Of a stretch of 64,000 bases of DNA, positions 32,605 to 43,155 are shown one piece after another. Position numbers and translations under genes: made by a program. This DNA comes from Jaminaea rosea (Eukaryota; Basidiomycota; Exobasidiomycetes; Microstromatales). Under the pieces are notes generated by a model. That model worked only from the letters and a program-made list of their open reading frames with translations. It searched no databases and was not told the DNA's origin. The stretch covers positions 620,001-684,000 of the forward strand of contig NW_020289978.1 of the NCBI RefSeq assembly GCF_003144245.1. Direction: 5' to 3'. Positions within the stretch are counted from its first letter, which is position 1. Every line of letters starts with the position of its first letter.

Positions 32605-35600
32605 ATGCAGCCATCGAGATCAAGAAGCGCTGACAATTTTCCCCCTTCTCAATCCCATTTGAACCCTCCTACCTCCACTCTGCCCTCACCGTCTCGCCTT
32701 CATCAACCGCCTGGTCGATTGCGGACATTGTCATCCTACAACACTGCTTCGATGCCCTCGCGCACGCGGTCCTATACCATCTCTCCTGTGACCGCCTGCG
32801 CTAATGGTGACGGCAACTTTCGTCTTCCTCTGCTACCCGCCTATCGCCCACAACAACCTCCATCACCAACAGAGGCCGTCTACTCATTTCGCCTCCTCGA
32901 GGCGCTGAGGCAAGGAGATCGCAAGACCTTAGGGCCCTGTCTGGCCAAAGCAGAAAAGGCGGTCAAGGGCGCACCTGTCAAGGAGCTCACAAGCCCGTTG
33001 CACATTGCTGTTCGCTGCGCCGAGTACTCGACGATCGTCTACTGCTTGGAGCACAAGGGTCTGGACATCAATGCCGTAGAGACGCAGCATGGCAATACGC
33101 CCTTGCATATCGCAATGTCTCTGGGCAGGTGCGATGTGGTTCAGCTACTTCTGGAGCAGCCTTCCATCGACGACACGAAGCGCAACAAGGATGGGAGGGA
33201 GCCACTTGAGATGGCAAAGACGCCAGAGGCAGCGCAGCTGATTCAAGGTAAGCGCAGACAAGCCGAACACTCACTTGGTACAGATCATTGACCACCATCA
33301 CACCCTGTCCACGCCGCGCCGGTCAGTCTCTCGCGCAAAGCTCAATGCAGACTTCATGGAGACGCTGTGTGCTTGGGAGGGCAAGATGCCAACCGCGGAG
33401 GACAAGCTCTACGCTTTGCTTGAGTCACCCCGTGTAGGCGCCATTGATCTCAACGTCCAGAGCAAGACTTCGGGTACCACGCTGCTCCACGAAGCCGTCG
33501 CTCGCAAAGACACCAAGATGATCGAGGCGGCCGTCAGGAGAGGAGCAGACGTCTATGCCCGCAACCGCAAGGGGAAGAGCGCGCTCGATAGCTCCAAGGA
33601 TGAGAAGATCAAGGCGCTCCTTCGTCAATTCTCAAACGCAGATGCAGCCATCGCAGCTCAGACGCTTCCTGGCCTCCCTCCCACATTCCGTGGTTACCTT
33701 GCCAAGTGGACCAACCTGGCAGGTGGCTACAAGACGAGGTGGTTTGTGCTCCAAGACGGCATTCTCTCGTACTACCACACGCAAGAAGAGGAGGGCAAGT
33801 CATCAAGAGGTTCAGTCAATTTGAGATTCGCCAAGATCCGTGCTGACAGCAACGACAAACATCGATTCGAGATTATCAGCGAGGCCACGACGAAGAGCTC
33901 GAGCAAGCTCTACCTGCGAGGCTCGCATCCCGTTGAGCGAGCCCGCTGGGTCCAAGTCCTCCAACAGACTCAGCAGCACTTCAATCTCGAGCGTAGTGCC
34001 AGCCGTACCGAATCGATTGCGCCTAACGCTGCAGCGGGCGGCATCGGCTATACTGCGACTACCAACTCTTCAATGACCAATGTCAGCAACGTGCCGTCGC
34101 GTGTAGGCACACCCGCCATCGGCCGCACAAGTACAAGCACCAACAATGCACTGCTCAACGCCGGTGGCGTCGTCGCCCCTCTTGCCGCCCCCTCAGCAGC
34201 TTCATCTACGATGTCACCTCGTGATGGTCACCCGCTACGCACACCTAGTCTCGTCAGCCGCGAGAGCTTCCGCAGCGACCGCGAAGATTCGGATGGTCAG
34301 GCGGACAATGAGCCTCTCTTCGACGCCTCAGGCAAGCCTCGCATGCCTCACGCCGACACATTCCCGCTCATTGCCAATTCGCTCAAGCTCAAGGTCGAGA
34401 TGGCACACTCCCTCGCCTCGTCCATACCCGTCGATGCTCCGGCACCTTCCACAAGCAAGGTTGCGCTGCGAGATGCTCTGGGTCAGATTGAAGACTTGAC
34501 AAATCAATTTGCCCTCCTCGTCGGCGAGCGCGAGGAGTACCTGCTGCGTCGCTACGAGCAAGAGATCCAGGTCAAGCGCCTGTGGGAGGAGAACATGAAG
34601 GCATTAGCTCTGCAACATGCCGAGATGGAGAAGCAGCTGCAGGACGCTGCGCAGGATAATGCGAGGAAGCGGAAGGCTCTGAGAGAGGTGCGAGAGAACT
34701 TTGGCTCGTCGGCCTCGCCCGCTGCTGGAGCCGTTGCGAGCCCGCCGATTGTCAGCCCGACGGCTCGCCGAGGCGCACCTCCTTCCTTCGACGGGACCAT
34801 TGCCGACCGAAGAGAAGGTACAGCGCCGATGGCCTTGGGCGCCATTCCAATGGCACCGGCACTGGCCGAGCTCACACCAGGTCGAGAGTCAGTCGAGGAG
34901 GGTGAGGACGACTTCTTCGACGCCGTCGAGTCTGGCGACTTGCCTGGCCTCAAGGTCGAGACGCCCATCGCGCACGTCAGCGAGGAGAAGAACTGGCCCT
35001 CTTCGTTCAACAAGGACATGCTGGACGAGCACGACTTCGAAGCCAGCCTCGAGCCCTACCGCAAGCTGCGCACTAAGCTGCCATTGGGCAAGGACGACAG
35101 GCCTAGCGTGTCACTGTGGGCCATCTTGAAGAACAATATCGGCAAGGATCTCACGAAGATATCGTTCCCCGTCTCTTTCAATGAACCCACGAGCATGCTG
35201 CAGCGCATGGCTGAGGACATGGAGTTCTCCGAATGCCTCGATGCCGCAGCCACGCAGCAAGACTCGACGAAGCGCATTGCATTCGTGGCCGCCTTTGCCA
35301 TGAGCAATTATTCGAGCACCATCGGGCGAGTGGCCAAGCCGTTCAACCCCATGCTTGGCGAGACGTTTGAGTACATCCGACCGGATAGACACTACCGTTA
35401 CATTTCCGAGCAGGTGAGCCACCACCCGCCCGTCTCAGCATGCGTGGCCCAATCACCACTCTGGGACTACCTAGGCTGCGTGGACGCAAAGTCCAAGTTC
35501 CTCGGTCGTACATTCGAGATTAGGCCAACGGGCGTAGCTCATGTCAAGCTCAAGGTGAAGAAGGACTGGGTCCCTTCCTCCGCCTCCAACAAGCAACCGC

Positions 35601-36490
35601 CTTCTGCTGGACCTGCTTTCAAGGATCTGGTAGAGGAGCACTACACGTGGAACAAGGTGACCACGAGCGTTTCAGGCTTCATCGTCGGCAGCCCCACGAT
35701 CGACCACGTCGGCGACCTCACCGTAGTCAACCACATCACGGGGGACAAGTGCACGCTCACTTTCAAGCCTCGCGGCTGGCGTGGTGCCAACGCGAGGGAA
35801 ATTTCTGGTCAAGTCTGGAACGCTGCGGGCGACTTGGTGTGGGAGATCGCCGGCAGGTGGGACAGCCAGCTTGTAGCACGCAAAGCTGGCGCTGGGCGAG
35901 GGGTTCTGGACCCGGACCAAGCTTATCAGGGTGACTTCTCCGCTGCGCCGCTTCCCTCAAGCGCAGAGTATCTCCTCCTCTGGCGCAACAGCGAGAAGCC
36001 GCCTACCCCCTTCAACCTCACCCCCTTTGCTGTCACGCTCAACGACCTACCACCTACCCTCCCCAAGTGGCTCCCGCCGACGGACTGCCGCGTTCGCCCT
36101 GACTTGGTCAGCTTCGAGGAGGGCCGCTTCGACGAGGCGAACAACCTCAAGCAGTCCCTTGAAGACTACCAGCGTCAAACTCGCCGCAAACGTGAAGCTG
36201 GCGAGATGCCACCGCACGAGCCGCGCTGGTTCACCAAGACGGTCGACGCGGATACGGGCGAAACGCTTTGGCAGCCCAAGAGCGTGGAGATGCCACCGAG
36301 AGGCGCGACGGGCAAGGCGGAGAAGGCTGCTGCTGCTGGGCAGACTATCACTACACCCGAATACTGGGCTGTGAGAGAGAAGGTGGGTGCGAAGGGGGAC
36401 CAGGAGCTTTGGGGCTGCGATCATATCTATGGGAGCTTTGAGAGTCAGAGGGTCAAGACGAGCCAGAGAGTGGGGGCGGCCAAGGCGTAG
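32605..36490 (+). CDS. Oxysterol-binding protein, Osh1/2-type (ANK-PH-FFAT-ORD)
   Basis: Lipid-transfer protein at membrane contact sites. Exons 32605-33247 and 33327-36490, with a 79-nt intron whose splice CAA G|TC restores frame, give 1,268 aa. Domains in order: ankyrin repeats, residues about 125-215 (SPLHIAVRCAEY, GNTPLHIAMSLGRCDVVQLL) and about 260-325 (TTLLHEAVARKDTKMIEAAV); PH, about 335-430 (GYLAKWTNLAGGYKTRWFVL); a Ser/Thr-rich linker; coiled coil, about 610-665; an FFAT-like motif EDDFFDAVE near 743 that would bind ER VAP; and the ORD, about 770-1190, with the signature EQVSHHPPVSA near 909. This is the full architecture of yeast Osh1/Osh2. The start is uncertain: an upstream 40-nt exon at 32301-32340 could join at 32516 and lengthen the N-terminus. 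Confidence 0.93.
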
Positions 36491-37003
36491 TGGTAGCGCT
36501 CATTGAGGTCATGTCGCGCCCGCGTCCCTCTGCTTTCTTTTCCCTCTCTCTGCTCTCCCACATTGCTTGACCGCGATGCTTTGCTTTCAGTAGCCTTGTG
36601 ATTTGGATTTTACGAAATGATTCCCACTTGCTCTCTCAATCTCGTATTCGTTTGCGAAGCAACTGTTTCTATGTCCCCACTAGAGAATTCATAGCGAGCG
36701 AGGCAGCGCGGCGTAATGTGTGTCCAGGGGATGGGAGCGTTGGGAGCTCGCGGAGGTCGGCGGCGCGATGACGCCGGCAGCTGGCCAGCTCGTCTCCGTC
36801 GGCGGCGGGACGAGGGTTGAGCCAACCTGCAGCGCACACACACCTGGCCTTCCTTCCCCAGACTTGCATCATCTCAGCAACCTCACACACGACTGACAAC
36901 CTTGAGACTGACACATCGTCTCAGCCTGAGCGTGGCATAACACACGATCAGAAACACTGGAGCCGATACTTGTCTTCCTCCAGCTGCCCGCCCGCCCGCC
37001 CGC
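36491..37003. other. Intergenic, OSBP 3' end to SNX3-like promoter
   Basis: About 0.5 kb with no ORF of interest. CCCGCCCGCCCGCCCG lies just before the next start codon. Confidence 0.5.
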
Positions 37004-38503
37004 ATGTCGTTCTACGCCTCAACCTCGTCGAATGGTGGGGATGGCGGTCCTCTCGCCCCGGACTTCTCGCCGTGGGGCAACGATAGTAGCAACAACGCAC
37101 CCGCAGCAGGCCTCGATGATGATCCATGGCGAGCTCCAGGCTCCTTTGACGGGGCCAACTTGACAGCGCCCACCTCAAGCAACGCTGCTGGTGGACTCGG
37201 AGGTGGAGGAGGCGGAGGAGGCGGAGGAGGCGGAGGCTTCGGCGCAGCAGATGAAGATGACATGGACGAGCGAGCTGCCTTTGGTGGCAACCCGCTTCCC
37301 CCTCCCAATTCAGCAGCTTCAGCAACGTCGGGATTGGGGGATGGAGGTGGGTTTGGCGGGCCATCGTCACGCGGCGATGCCCTCTCTGGAGGATGGGGAG
37401 CAACATCGCCTCAACAGGACGAGCGATCCTCCTACCTATTCTCACAGCCGGCTACAACGACATCAGCAGCGTCACATCGACGACCCGGCGCAGCTGCTGG
37501 CATGGGAAGCGCTTTCGGACAGGACGAAGCGGTAGCAGCTTCCATTGGTCGACCACCACGTAGCGCGCAGGACGATGATGATGACGACTCTTACCGCTAC
37601 CAGCCTCCTGCCTTTGGCAACGAGGGCTCATCATCAGCAAACGGCAGACGCATGCCAGAGGACGATGCATTCGGCTCAGCAAGCGCACGCCTACCCTCTG
37701 GCGGCTCAACCTCAGGCGGCTTTGCTCCTCGCGCCTTCAACTCACACAATCCTTCCTCCCTCCTCCCACCTGGAGGCGCCCCACCTGGGTTTCACGGCGA
37801 TGACGACGTTGGTCGCCCGGGGAATGGCGAGGGTCCTGATGGCAACGGACGCCAACTCGCCCCTGGCTATCCAATGCCGCAGAGCTTCGCCACTAGCAAC
37901 AACGTGGGCTACTCGCCCTTTGCGCGTGTGGAAAGTTTGGGCAGTAGAAGGGAAGCGCCAGAGGATATGTATGGTGTGCCGGAGAATTTCTTGGAAGTTG
38001 AGGTGCGCAATCCGATGACGCATGGATTTGGCAGGAAGATGTACACGGACTATGAGATCGTAACGAGGGTGAGCACCAAGCGAACAGCCGGAACACGGCA
38101 TCAAGCTGACCAAATGATCTCCCCCTCGTTGCCTCGCAGACCAACATCCCGGCTTTCCGATTCCGCTACTCAACGGTACGACGTCGCTATTCTGACTTTG
38201 AGTACTTCAGAGACGTCCTTGAGCGCGAGACGACGAGGGTCAACATCCCCCCTCTTCCGGGCAAGGTCTTCACTAACCGCTTCACGGATGAGGTGATCGA
38301 GAGTAGGCGTGAGGGGCTGGAGAGGTTCATCACCGGCGTGGCAAGCCATCCTCTGCTTCAGGTGAGAACGCTAGAGAGCTAGAAGCATCGGCATAGTGAC
38401 GGAGGCGAAGCATGCTGACCTGCTCCCTTACCCCCCTCGCCCGTAGACCGGCTCGTCGATCTTGAGTGCCTTTTTGCAAGATCCCGACTTCTCGCGCTTC
38501 TAA
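37004..38503 (+). CDS. SNX3/Grd19-like PX-domain sorting nexin
   Basis: Exons 37004-38068, 38140-38361 and 38447-38503 (355, 74 and 19 codons; 447 aa). The C-terminal about 120 residues are a classic SNX3 PX domain: [20 protein letters not shown], then [20 protein letters not shown] with the PI3P-binding RRYSDF arginines, [27 protein letters not shown] and [13 protein letters not shown]3 binds endosomal PI3P and recruits retromer for recycling of selected cargo. Yeast Grd19 is only about 160 residues. Here about 325 residues of Gly/Ser/Asn/Pro-rich sequence, including a poly-Gly run at about residues 63-78 encoded by a GGAGGC repeat, precede the PX domain. The extension is in the same exon as the PX start and contains no alternative splice site I trust. 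A shorter protein from an internal ATG, for example DMYGVPENF at residue about 322, is conceivable. Confidence 0.9.
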
Positions 38504-38860
38504 TGTGGGCGCACTGTGGCCACTCTATTGTCCTTGCCTAAATGTATACTGCATTGGCATATATTCATCATCACCGTCAGCTCGTCCTAGCCCCATCGTC
38601 ATCGTAGCCTCGTCTAGTTGACTATGCCACGCGCCGTCTCGCGTTCTCTGGTCCGCTGTTGCTTTTGCTGTTGCTCTCCCGGGTCTCAGGGCGGCGGGGC
38701 GGGGCGAGGCAGGGCAGCGCGGGACGTCCGCCGCCGCCTTTGAGATCCGAGAAGTGTGTGTGTTGGACGCAGTCGAGCCTCGAGAGTCAGAGGGGGCGAG
38801 CTTTGCATTGCTTCCACTTGACTCGTCCTCACCGCTTGGCATCATCATTCAGAACGGCGA
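38504..38860. other. Intergenic
   Basis: Short gap between two plus-strand genes. G-rich at 38690-38720 (GGCGGGGCGGGGCGAGGCAG). No gene was seen. Confidence 0.5.
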
Positions 38861-41623
38861 ATGTCCCAACTCGTGTGCAGATGGGGCATCGTAGGGCTGC
38901 CACGCTCCACCGAGGCGAAGCGATTCCTCGAGGAGGTGGTGGCAGTTGGTGGTGAGGCAGCTCAATCAGCTCCTATCCAACACCTCATCGCTGCCTTGGC
39001 ATCGGATGACGAGGAAGGACTACCATTACTAGAAGAATGGTGGAAGCAGGTCATTGCTGCCGTGCCCTCCTCGTCATCAGCATCCACGCAACCACACCTC
39101 CTCGGCTCAATGCAGCATCTCCTCAGCCACACGCCAGCGCAATGTCTCCTCCTCTGCCTCTCGTCACCCTCTTCCTCATCCCACGCCCTCTTCGACTACG
39201 CTCACTCTGCCTTATCCGCTGGCAAGTCGGTGCTGATCCCTCGTCCGGCGAGCTTGCAGCTCTCTAGCAGTCAAGCCAAGGCATTGACGCAACTGGCCAA
39301 AGAGAAGCGCGCCTGGTTGGGCATAATGGTCGTCAAGCGCAAGACTGGCCAGACCAAGGTGGCCGCCAAGAGGCTCACAGCCGTTCAAGAAGCGGCGGTT
39401 GCGCTCAATGGGGCTGCTACCGGTACATCTCACCTCTCTTCGTCGCCTATGTCGCCTACGAGCTCGACTGCGGGCACGGCAGGAGCAGGCAACAGCAACT
39501 CGTTGCGATGGGCTGCGGACGAGTGTGCGAGGTGTAGAGAGAGGGGAATGATTGAGAGTAACATGATTGGGTGGGAGGACAATATCGCATTGCTAGAGTG
39601 TCTGGACGAGATCAGAGCGGCCGAGGGCAGCCTTGCTGCAAGAGCGACTGAGAGACCCTCAGACGAGTCCTCACGGCGAGAGCCAGAGCCAATGGGGGAG
39701 CTGCCAGCACTATCGCCGACCACGTCAGCGAAACCCGCAGGACCATCCGAGGCGGCCGCGTCGGACGTCGTACCAGGCAGGGCGATAGAGTCCACGAGCG
39801 ATCCTCAAGAGGGGACTCAGTCCTCGACGGTTCCACCAACGTCAGCTGCTCGCCAGCCCTCAACGCCCAGAAACCGTATACTCGACATCGGCCCACGCCA
39901 CTTTCGCAGAACTCCTGCTCCCGACCAGCGGCGGGTCGACGAGATCAAGGCGCAAGAAGGTCTTGCGGGGGAGAGCGGCGAAAGCGATGCGGATCGGTCG
40001 GCTGATAACAGCACGAGTTTCACATCGTCGCAGGATGACAGCTGTGATTCGATTTTGGTTGGTCAAGGAGATGGAGAGCTGAAGCAGATACAGCGGGACA
40101 TTGTTGATCTGAGGCATATGCTGAGGCAAAAGGATGCACAGATTGCTGCATTGATGGAAGGCAGAGCAGGGCAAGCACCAGACGGCGGAGGGACCACCGA
40201 TGGTCAGGGCGAAATCATCGTGCCTCTAAGCAAGGCGAAGCTCAGCAAGGGAGCCGGTATACGTCTCTCGATGCCTGCTCAAGGCTATGCAGGCTCGACT
40301 CCCTCAGCCGTAGAAGCATCCCGCCTACCACGACGGAGAGGCAGCAGCGTTGGTAGTCTTCACACCAGCAGCGAGTCAACCACTCCCACACGCGCAACCT
40401 TCCCTTCGATGGGCACACACGAGTCCATCAACCCGCCGCCGAGCGAAGTCAACAGCAGCACCGTCGGTGGTAGTCGAGGAGGTCCATCTCCTGGAGGCGG
40501 CCGATCACGGCGCGACGCTGGAACCACTCCTCCCTCTTCGTCCATCCCGCTGCCCCTGCGCGCGTCGAGCGCGGCGAATGCTCAGGAGCAGCAGCAGCCT
40601 CAGCATCGCGGCTCGCCTGCTGCCACACGCATCAGCCTCAATGGACAGAGCAGCTTGAAAGAGGTCAAGGAGGCCGAGACGGACGTCGACGACGGCGGGA
40701 CCAGCGATCGAGCTCCATCTCAGACGGGCTTCCTCGCTCCGACGCGCGCGAGCGAAAACCGTCGACGAGCCACAAACGACCGGGTACAGGGCATCCCGCG
40801 GTACGTCCGTCGCCCCTCCCTCACCGCCTCGCAAGCGCAAAGTGAAAGGGAGGCCGCCACCTCGCCTTCCTCTCCCGACCCACCCCGAGACCCGAGTCCC
40901 GACCTGGTAGTGCAACGCCTTACAAATGATGTCGAGCACTATCGCTCCTCTCTGGAGACCACGCGCCAACAGCTTTCCTTGGCCCAGAGGAATCTCTCCT
41001 CCTTGCAACGGATGTACGACTCCACCAAAGAGGGGCTTGCCTCAGCACGCGTCGAGTCCGAGCGCCGCGAGACGGCCCTGATGCGAAAGGACAAGAGCCT
41101 TGCGGAGGCACTCGAGCGTGCTCGACGAGCAGAGAGCGAGGTGAAAGAGCTCGGCCGCTCCTCCCGAGAGTGGGGGACGCGTGTCCGCGTAGTAGAAGCA
41201 GAGCTGGGCGACGTGCGTCGCCAGACGGCCAAAGCAGAGGGAAGCTATGAGGCCCTGCGTTCCGCCTGGGCCAATACGCGATCCAAGTGGGAAGGCGAGG
41301 TCCAAGGCCTGCGCGAAGAGCTCAGGAAGACGGTCGCGGAGCATCGCGCTGCTGCTCATGCTGCTCAGAAGAGGCTGGAGGAGGTAGAGGAGCAGTGGAA
41401 GGGACGCGAGGGGCAGCGCAAGGGCCTCGAAGCCGTGTTGGAGGCCCTAAGCGGGGAGAGGGAGAAGGCTAGATTGCAGGTCGTGGCCGAGGTGGGACGA
41501 TTGGTGCAACGCGTTGCGCTGGGTGAGGAAGTGAGGCGCGGGCACGAGGGGGACGTCAAGGGGGTTGTGGAGGAGTTAGAGAGGCTGAAGAGGTTGATGC
41601 GCGCCGGGAGTGGAGATGACTAG
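38861..41623 (+). CDS. Uncharacterised coiled-coil protein
   Basis: Single-exon ORF of 920 aa (ATG 38861, MSQLVCRWGIVGLP). The N-terminal about 180 residues look ordered: alternating helices with LIAALASDDEEGLPLLEEWW and SVLIPRPASLQLSSSQAKAL. A short C-x2-C pair (CARCRERG) lies near residue 223. Residues about 240-660 are disordered Ser/Pro/Thr/Arg sequence, with an isolated helix near 405-425 (ELKQIQRDIVDLRHMLRQKD) that could be a short coiled coil. Residues about 690-915 form a long heptad-rich coiled coil (RLTNDVEHYRSSLETTRQQL onward), ending in LKRLMRAGSGDD. No membrane segment or targeting signal. I do not recognise the family; a structural or scaffold role is inferred only from the coiled coil. 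Confidence 0.75.
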   Translation: MSQLVCRWGIVGLPRSTEAKRFLEEVVAVGGEAAQSAPIQHLIAALASDDEEGLPLLEEWWKQVIAAVPSSSSASTQPHLLGSMQHLLSHTPAQCLLLCLSSPSSSSHALFDYAHSALSAGKSVLIPRPASLQLSSSQAKALTQLAKEKRAWLGIMVVKRKTGQTKVAAKRLTAVQEAAVALNGAATGTSHLSSSPMSPTSSTAGTAGAGNSNSLRWAADECARCRERGMIESNMIGWEDNIALLECLDEIRAAEGSLAARATERPSDESSRREPEPMGELPALSPTTSAKPAGPSEAAASDVVPGRAIESTSDPQEGTQSSTVPPTSAARQPSTPRNRILDIGPRHFRRTPAPDQRRVDEIKAQEGLAGESGESDADRSADNSTSFTSSQDDSCDSILVGQGDGELKQIQRDIVDLRHMLRQKDAQIAALMEGRAGQAPDGGGTTDGQGEIIVPLSKAKLSKGAGIRLSMPAQGYAGSTPSAVEASRLPRRRGSSVGSLHTSSESTTPTRATFPSMGTHESINPPPSEVNSSTVGGSRGGPSPGGGRSRRDAGTTPPSSSIPLPLRASSAANAQEQQQPQHRGSPAATRISLNGQSSLKEVKEAETDVDDGGTSDRAPSQTGFLAPTRASENRRRATNDRVQGIPRYVRRPSLTASQAQSEREAATSPSSPDPPRDPSPDLVVQRLTNDVEHYRSSLETTRQQLSLAQRNLSSLQRMYDSTKEGLASARVESERRETALMRKDKSLAEALERARRAESEVKELGRSSREWGTRVRVVEAELGDVRRQTAKAEGSYEALRSAWANTRSKWEGEVQGLREELRKTVAEHRAAAHAAQKRLEEVEEQWKGREGQRKGLEAVLEALSGEREKARLQVVAEVGRLVQRVALGEEVRRGHEGDVKGVVEELERLKRLMRAGSGDD

Positions 41624-41748
41624 AGTAGATTAGATAGAGGGCTTCTCTGACTGGTGACGATGCTACGAGATTGCTCCGAGACGATAGTGTATATAGGTGC
41701 ATGGACACACTTTCTCCCAGTGGATACCATCATGCTTGCCTATGCCTA

Positions 41749-42970
41749 CTACGCCTTCTGCTGCCCGTTGGGCTCCTCATCTCGTCGTCTCTTTGCCTGC
41801 TCGTCCCAATGCGCTCGTCCCCAAGTAGCCGCCACTAGCAACGGGAAGACAATTGTCGCATCAGCGTACACCTTGACACTCTCCCCTCCCCTCTCTTTAC
41901 TCTTGATCTTCCCCCAACTGATGGCCTCATCCGGCCTGGCTCCACTGTCACTCCCGTCGAACTCCTGCCCTGTATTCACATAGACTGCATAGTCGGCGCC
42001 GTTGCGGAACAGCATGGCGTTGGCAATCTGATGCTTGCAGACCCCACCGCCCAAGACGATCATACCAGCCTTTGGAGCTTTGAGTGACAAGTCATTTAAG
42101 CGGCGGATGTCCTTCACGAGGTCGATTGTGAGATTGGGTGATTTATAGCTGTGGAAGTACAGCATGTCGCCCAGCGAGCCGTCTGTCAAGGCTGGACAGA
42201 AGACGGGGATCTCATTCTGCGAGGGCGAGCCAGCGAAGGCACAAAGGATCAGCCGATGTCACAGCACGCGTACCGCTGCGGCTCAGGCTCACCTTTGCCG
42301 CCCAATAGAGGACACTGCTTTCGTCGCTGATCTCCCTCCCCAACCTCTCGATGACCCTGCTAGGCGTCCAGACATTCTCCACACTCTCACCCTGTTCCTC
42401 CCTCATCTTCTCTAGGATCGGCATGACCCAATCCTCAAACTTGCAATAATTATCGTTAGGCACGACGAGGTTGCCGATCCTGTTCATGCCGCGCTTACGC
42501 AGTTCGCCGCCATCGAGGTGGAAGTCGGCAAGGTAGGTGTGGCCGAGGCATTTGATCAGATCCTCTTCTATTGCACCGGCTGTTGTGACTAGGCAGGATA
42601 CGTATTTGTGCTTGACGAGGAAGAGGAGGACTTCGCGTAGACCTGAGGAGATGAGATTCGATGTGAAGCCAAGGAAGATGGAGCATCGCTGCGGCGTCGG
42701 CTCTGTTGACCCATCATCTCGATCATCGTCCTTGGGCTCTTCTCCTCTCCACCTCCTCATCTTCTCTATAATCTCAACAGCCTTAGCCACGCCGCTCGCC
42801 TGGAATCCGACATTGGCAAAGCTAGCCAGAAGGGAATTGATGTCCTGCGGCTCCTCGAAGTTTGGACCTTGGATTCTCTCGAAGTGCGAAGGGACGGGGG
42901 CGGATTGGACGAAGAGTGAAGCTGAGGCTTCTGATGGGCCGGGTATTGATGACGAAGATGGATCTGCCAT
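41749..42970 (-). CDS. DYS1: Deoxyhypusine synthase
   Basis: Transfers the aminobutyl group of spermidine to a lysine of eIF5A, using NAD, in the cytosol. This is the first step of hypusine formation, needed for translation elongation and termination. Exons 42970-42293 and 42216-41749, with a 76-nt intron, give 381 aa (yeast 387). Motifs seen: [13 protein letters not shown], the [15 protein letters not shown] loop, [33 protein letters not shown]-like before the intron, then the [18 protein letters not shown] block, [20 protein letters not shown] and [13 protein letters not shown] with the predicted catalytic Lys329. An in-frame ATG at 43063 would add 31 hydrophobic residues not seen in the family, so the start MADPSSSS is preferred. 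It is head-to-head with the Elp2-PPAT gene, 185 bp between starts. Confidence 0.95.
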
Positions 42971-43155
42971 GATTGAGAGGAGGAGCTGTTGTGACAGCGA
43001 GAGGATGGCGAGAAGATTTTGGATCTTGAAGGAGGCGGACTGGCGGACTGGAGTCGATTCCATGGGCGGACTGCAAGATTGGACGGACGGAACAGAGGCG
43101 AGGTCCGAGACAAGGAAGCGCGCTTCTCACTTTCTCACCATCGACCATCGTCAGA
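42971..43155. promoter_or_regulatory. Bidirectional promoter, DYS1 / ELP2-PPAT
   Basis: Only 185 bp separate the two divergent start codons, so both genes must share promoter space. No TATA box was seen. If the longer DYS1 start at 43063 were used, the gap would shrink to 92 bp. Confidence 0.5.

Noticed and set aside
42971-43063. Upstream start for deoxyhypusine synthase adding 31 residues
   Set aside because: Hydrophobic stretch foreign to this cytosolic enzyme; the next ATG gives a family-typical length.
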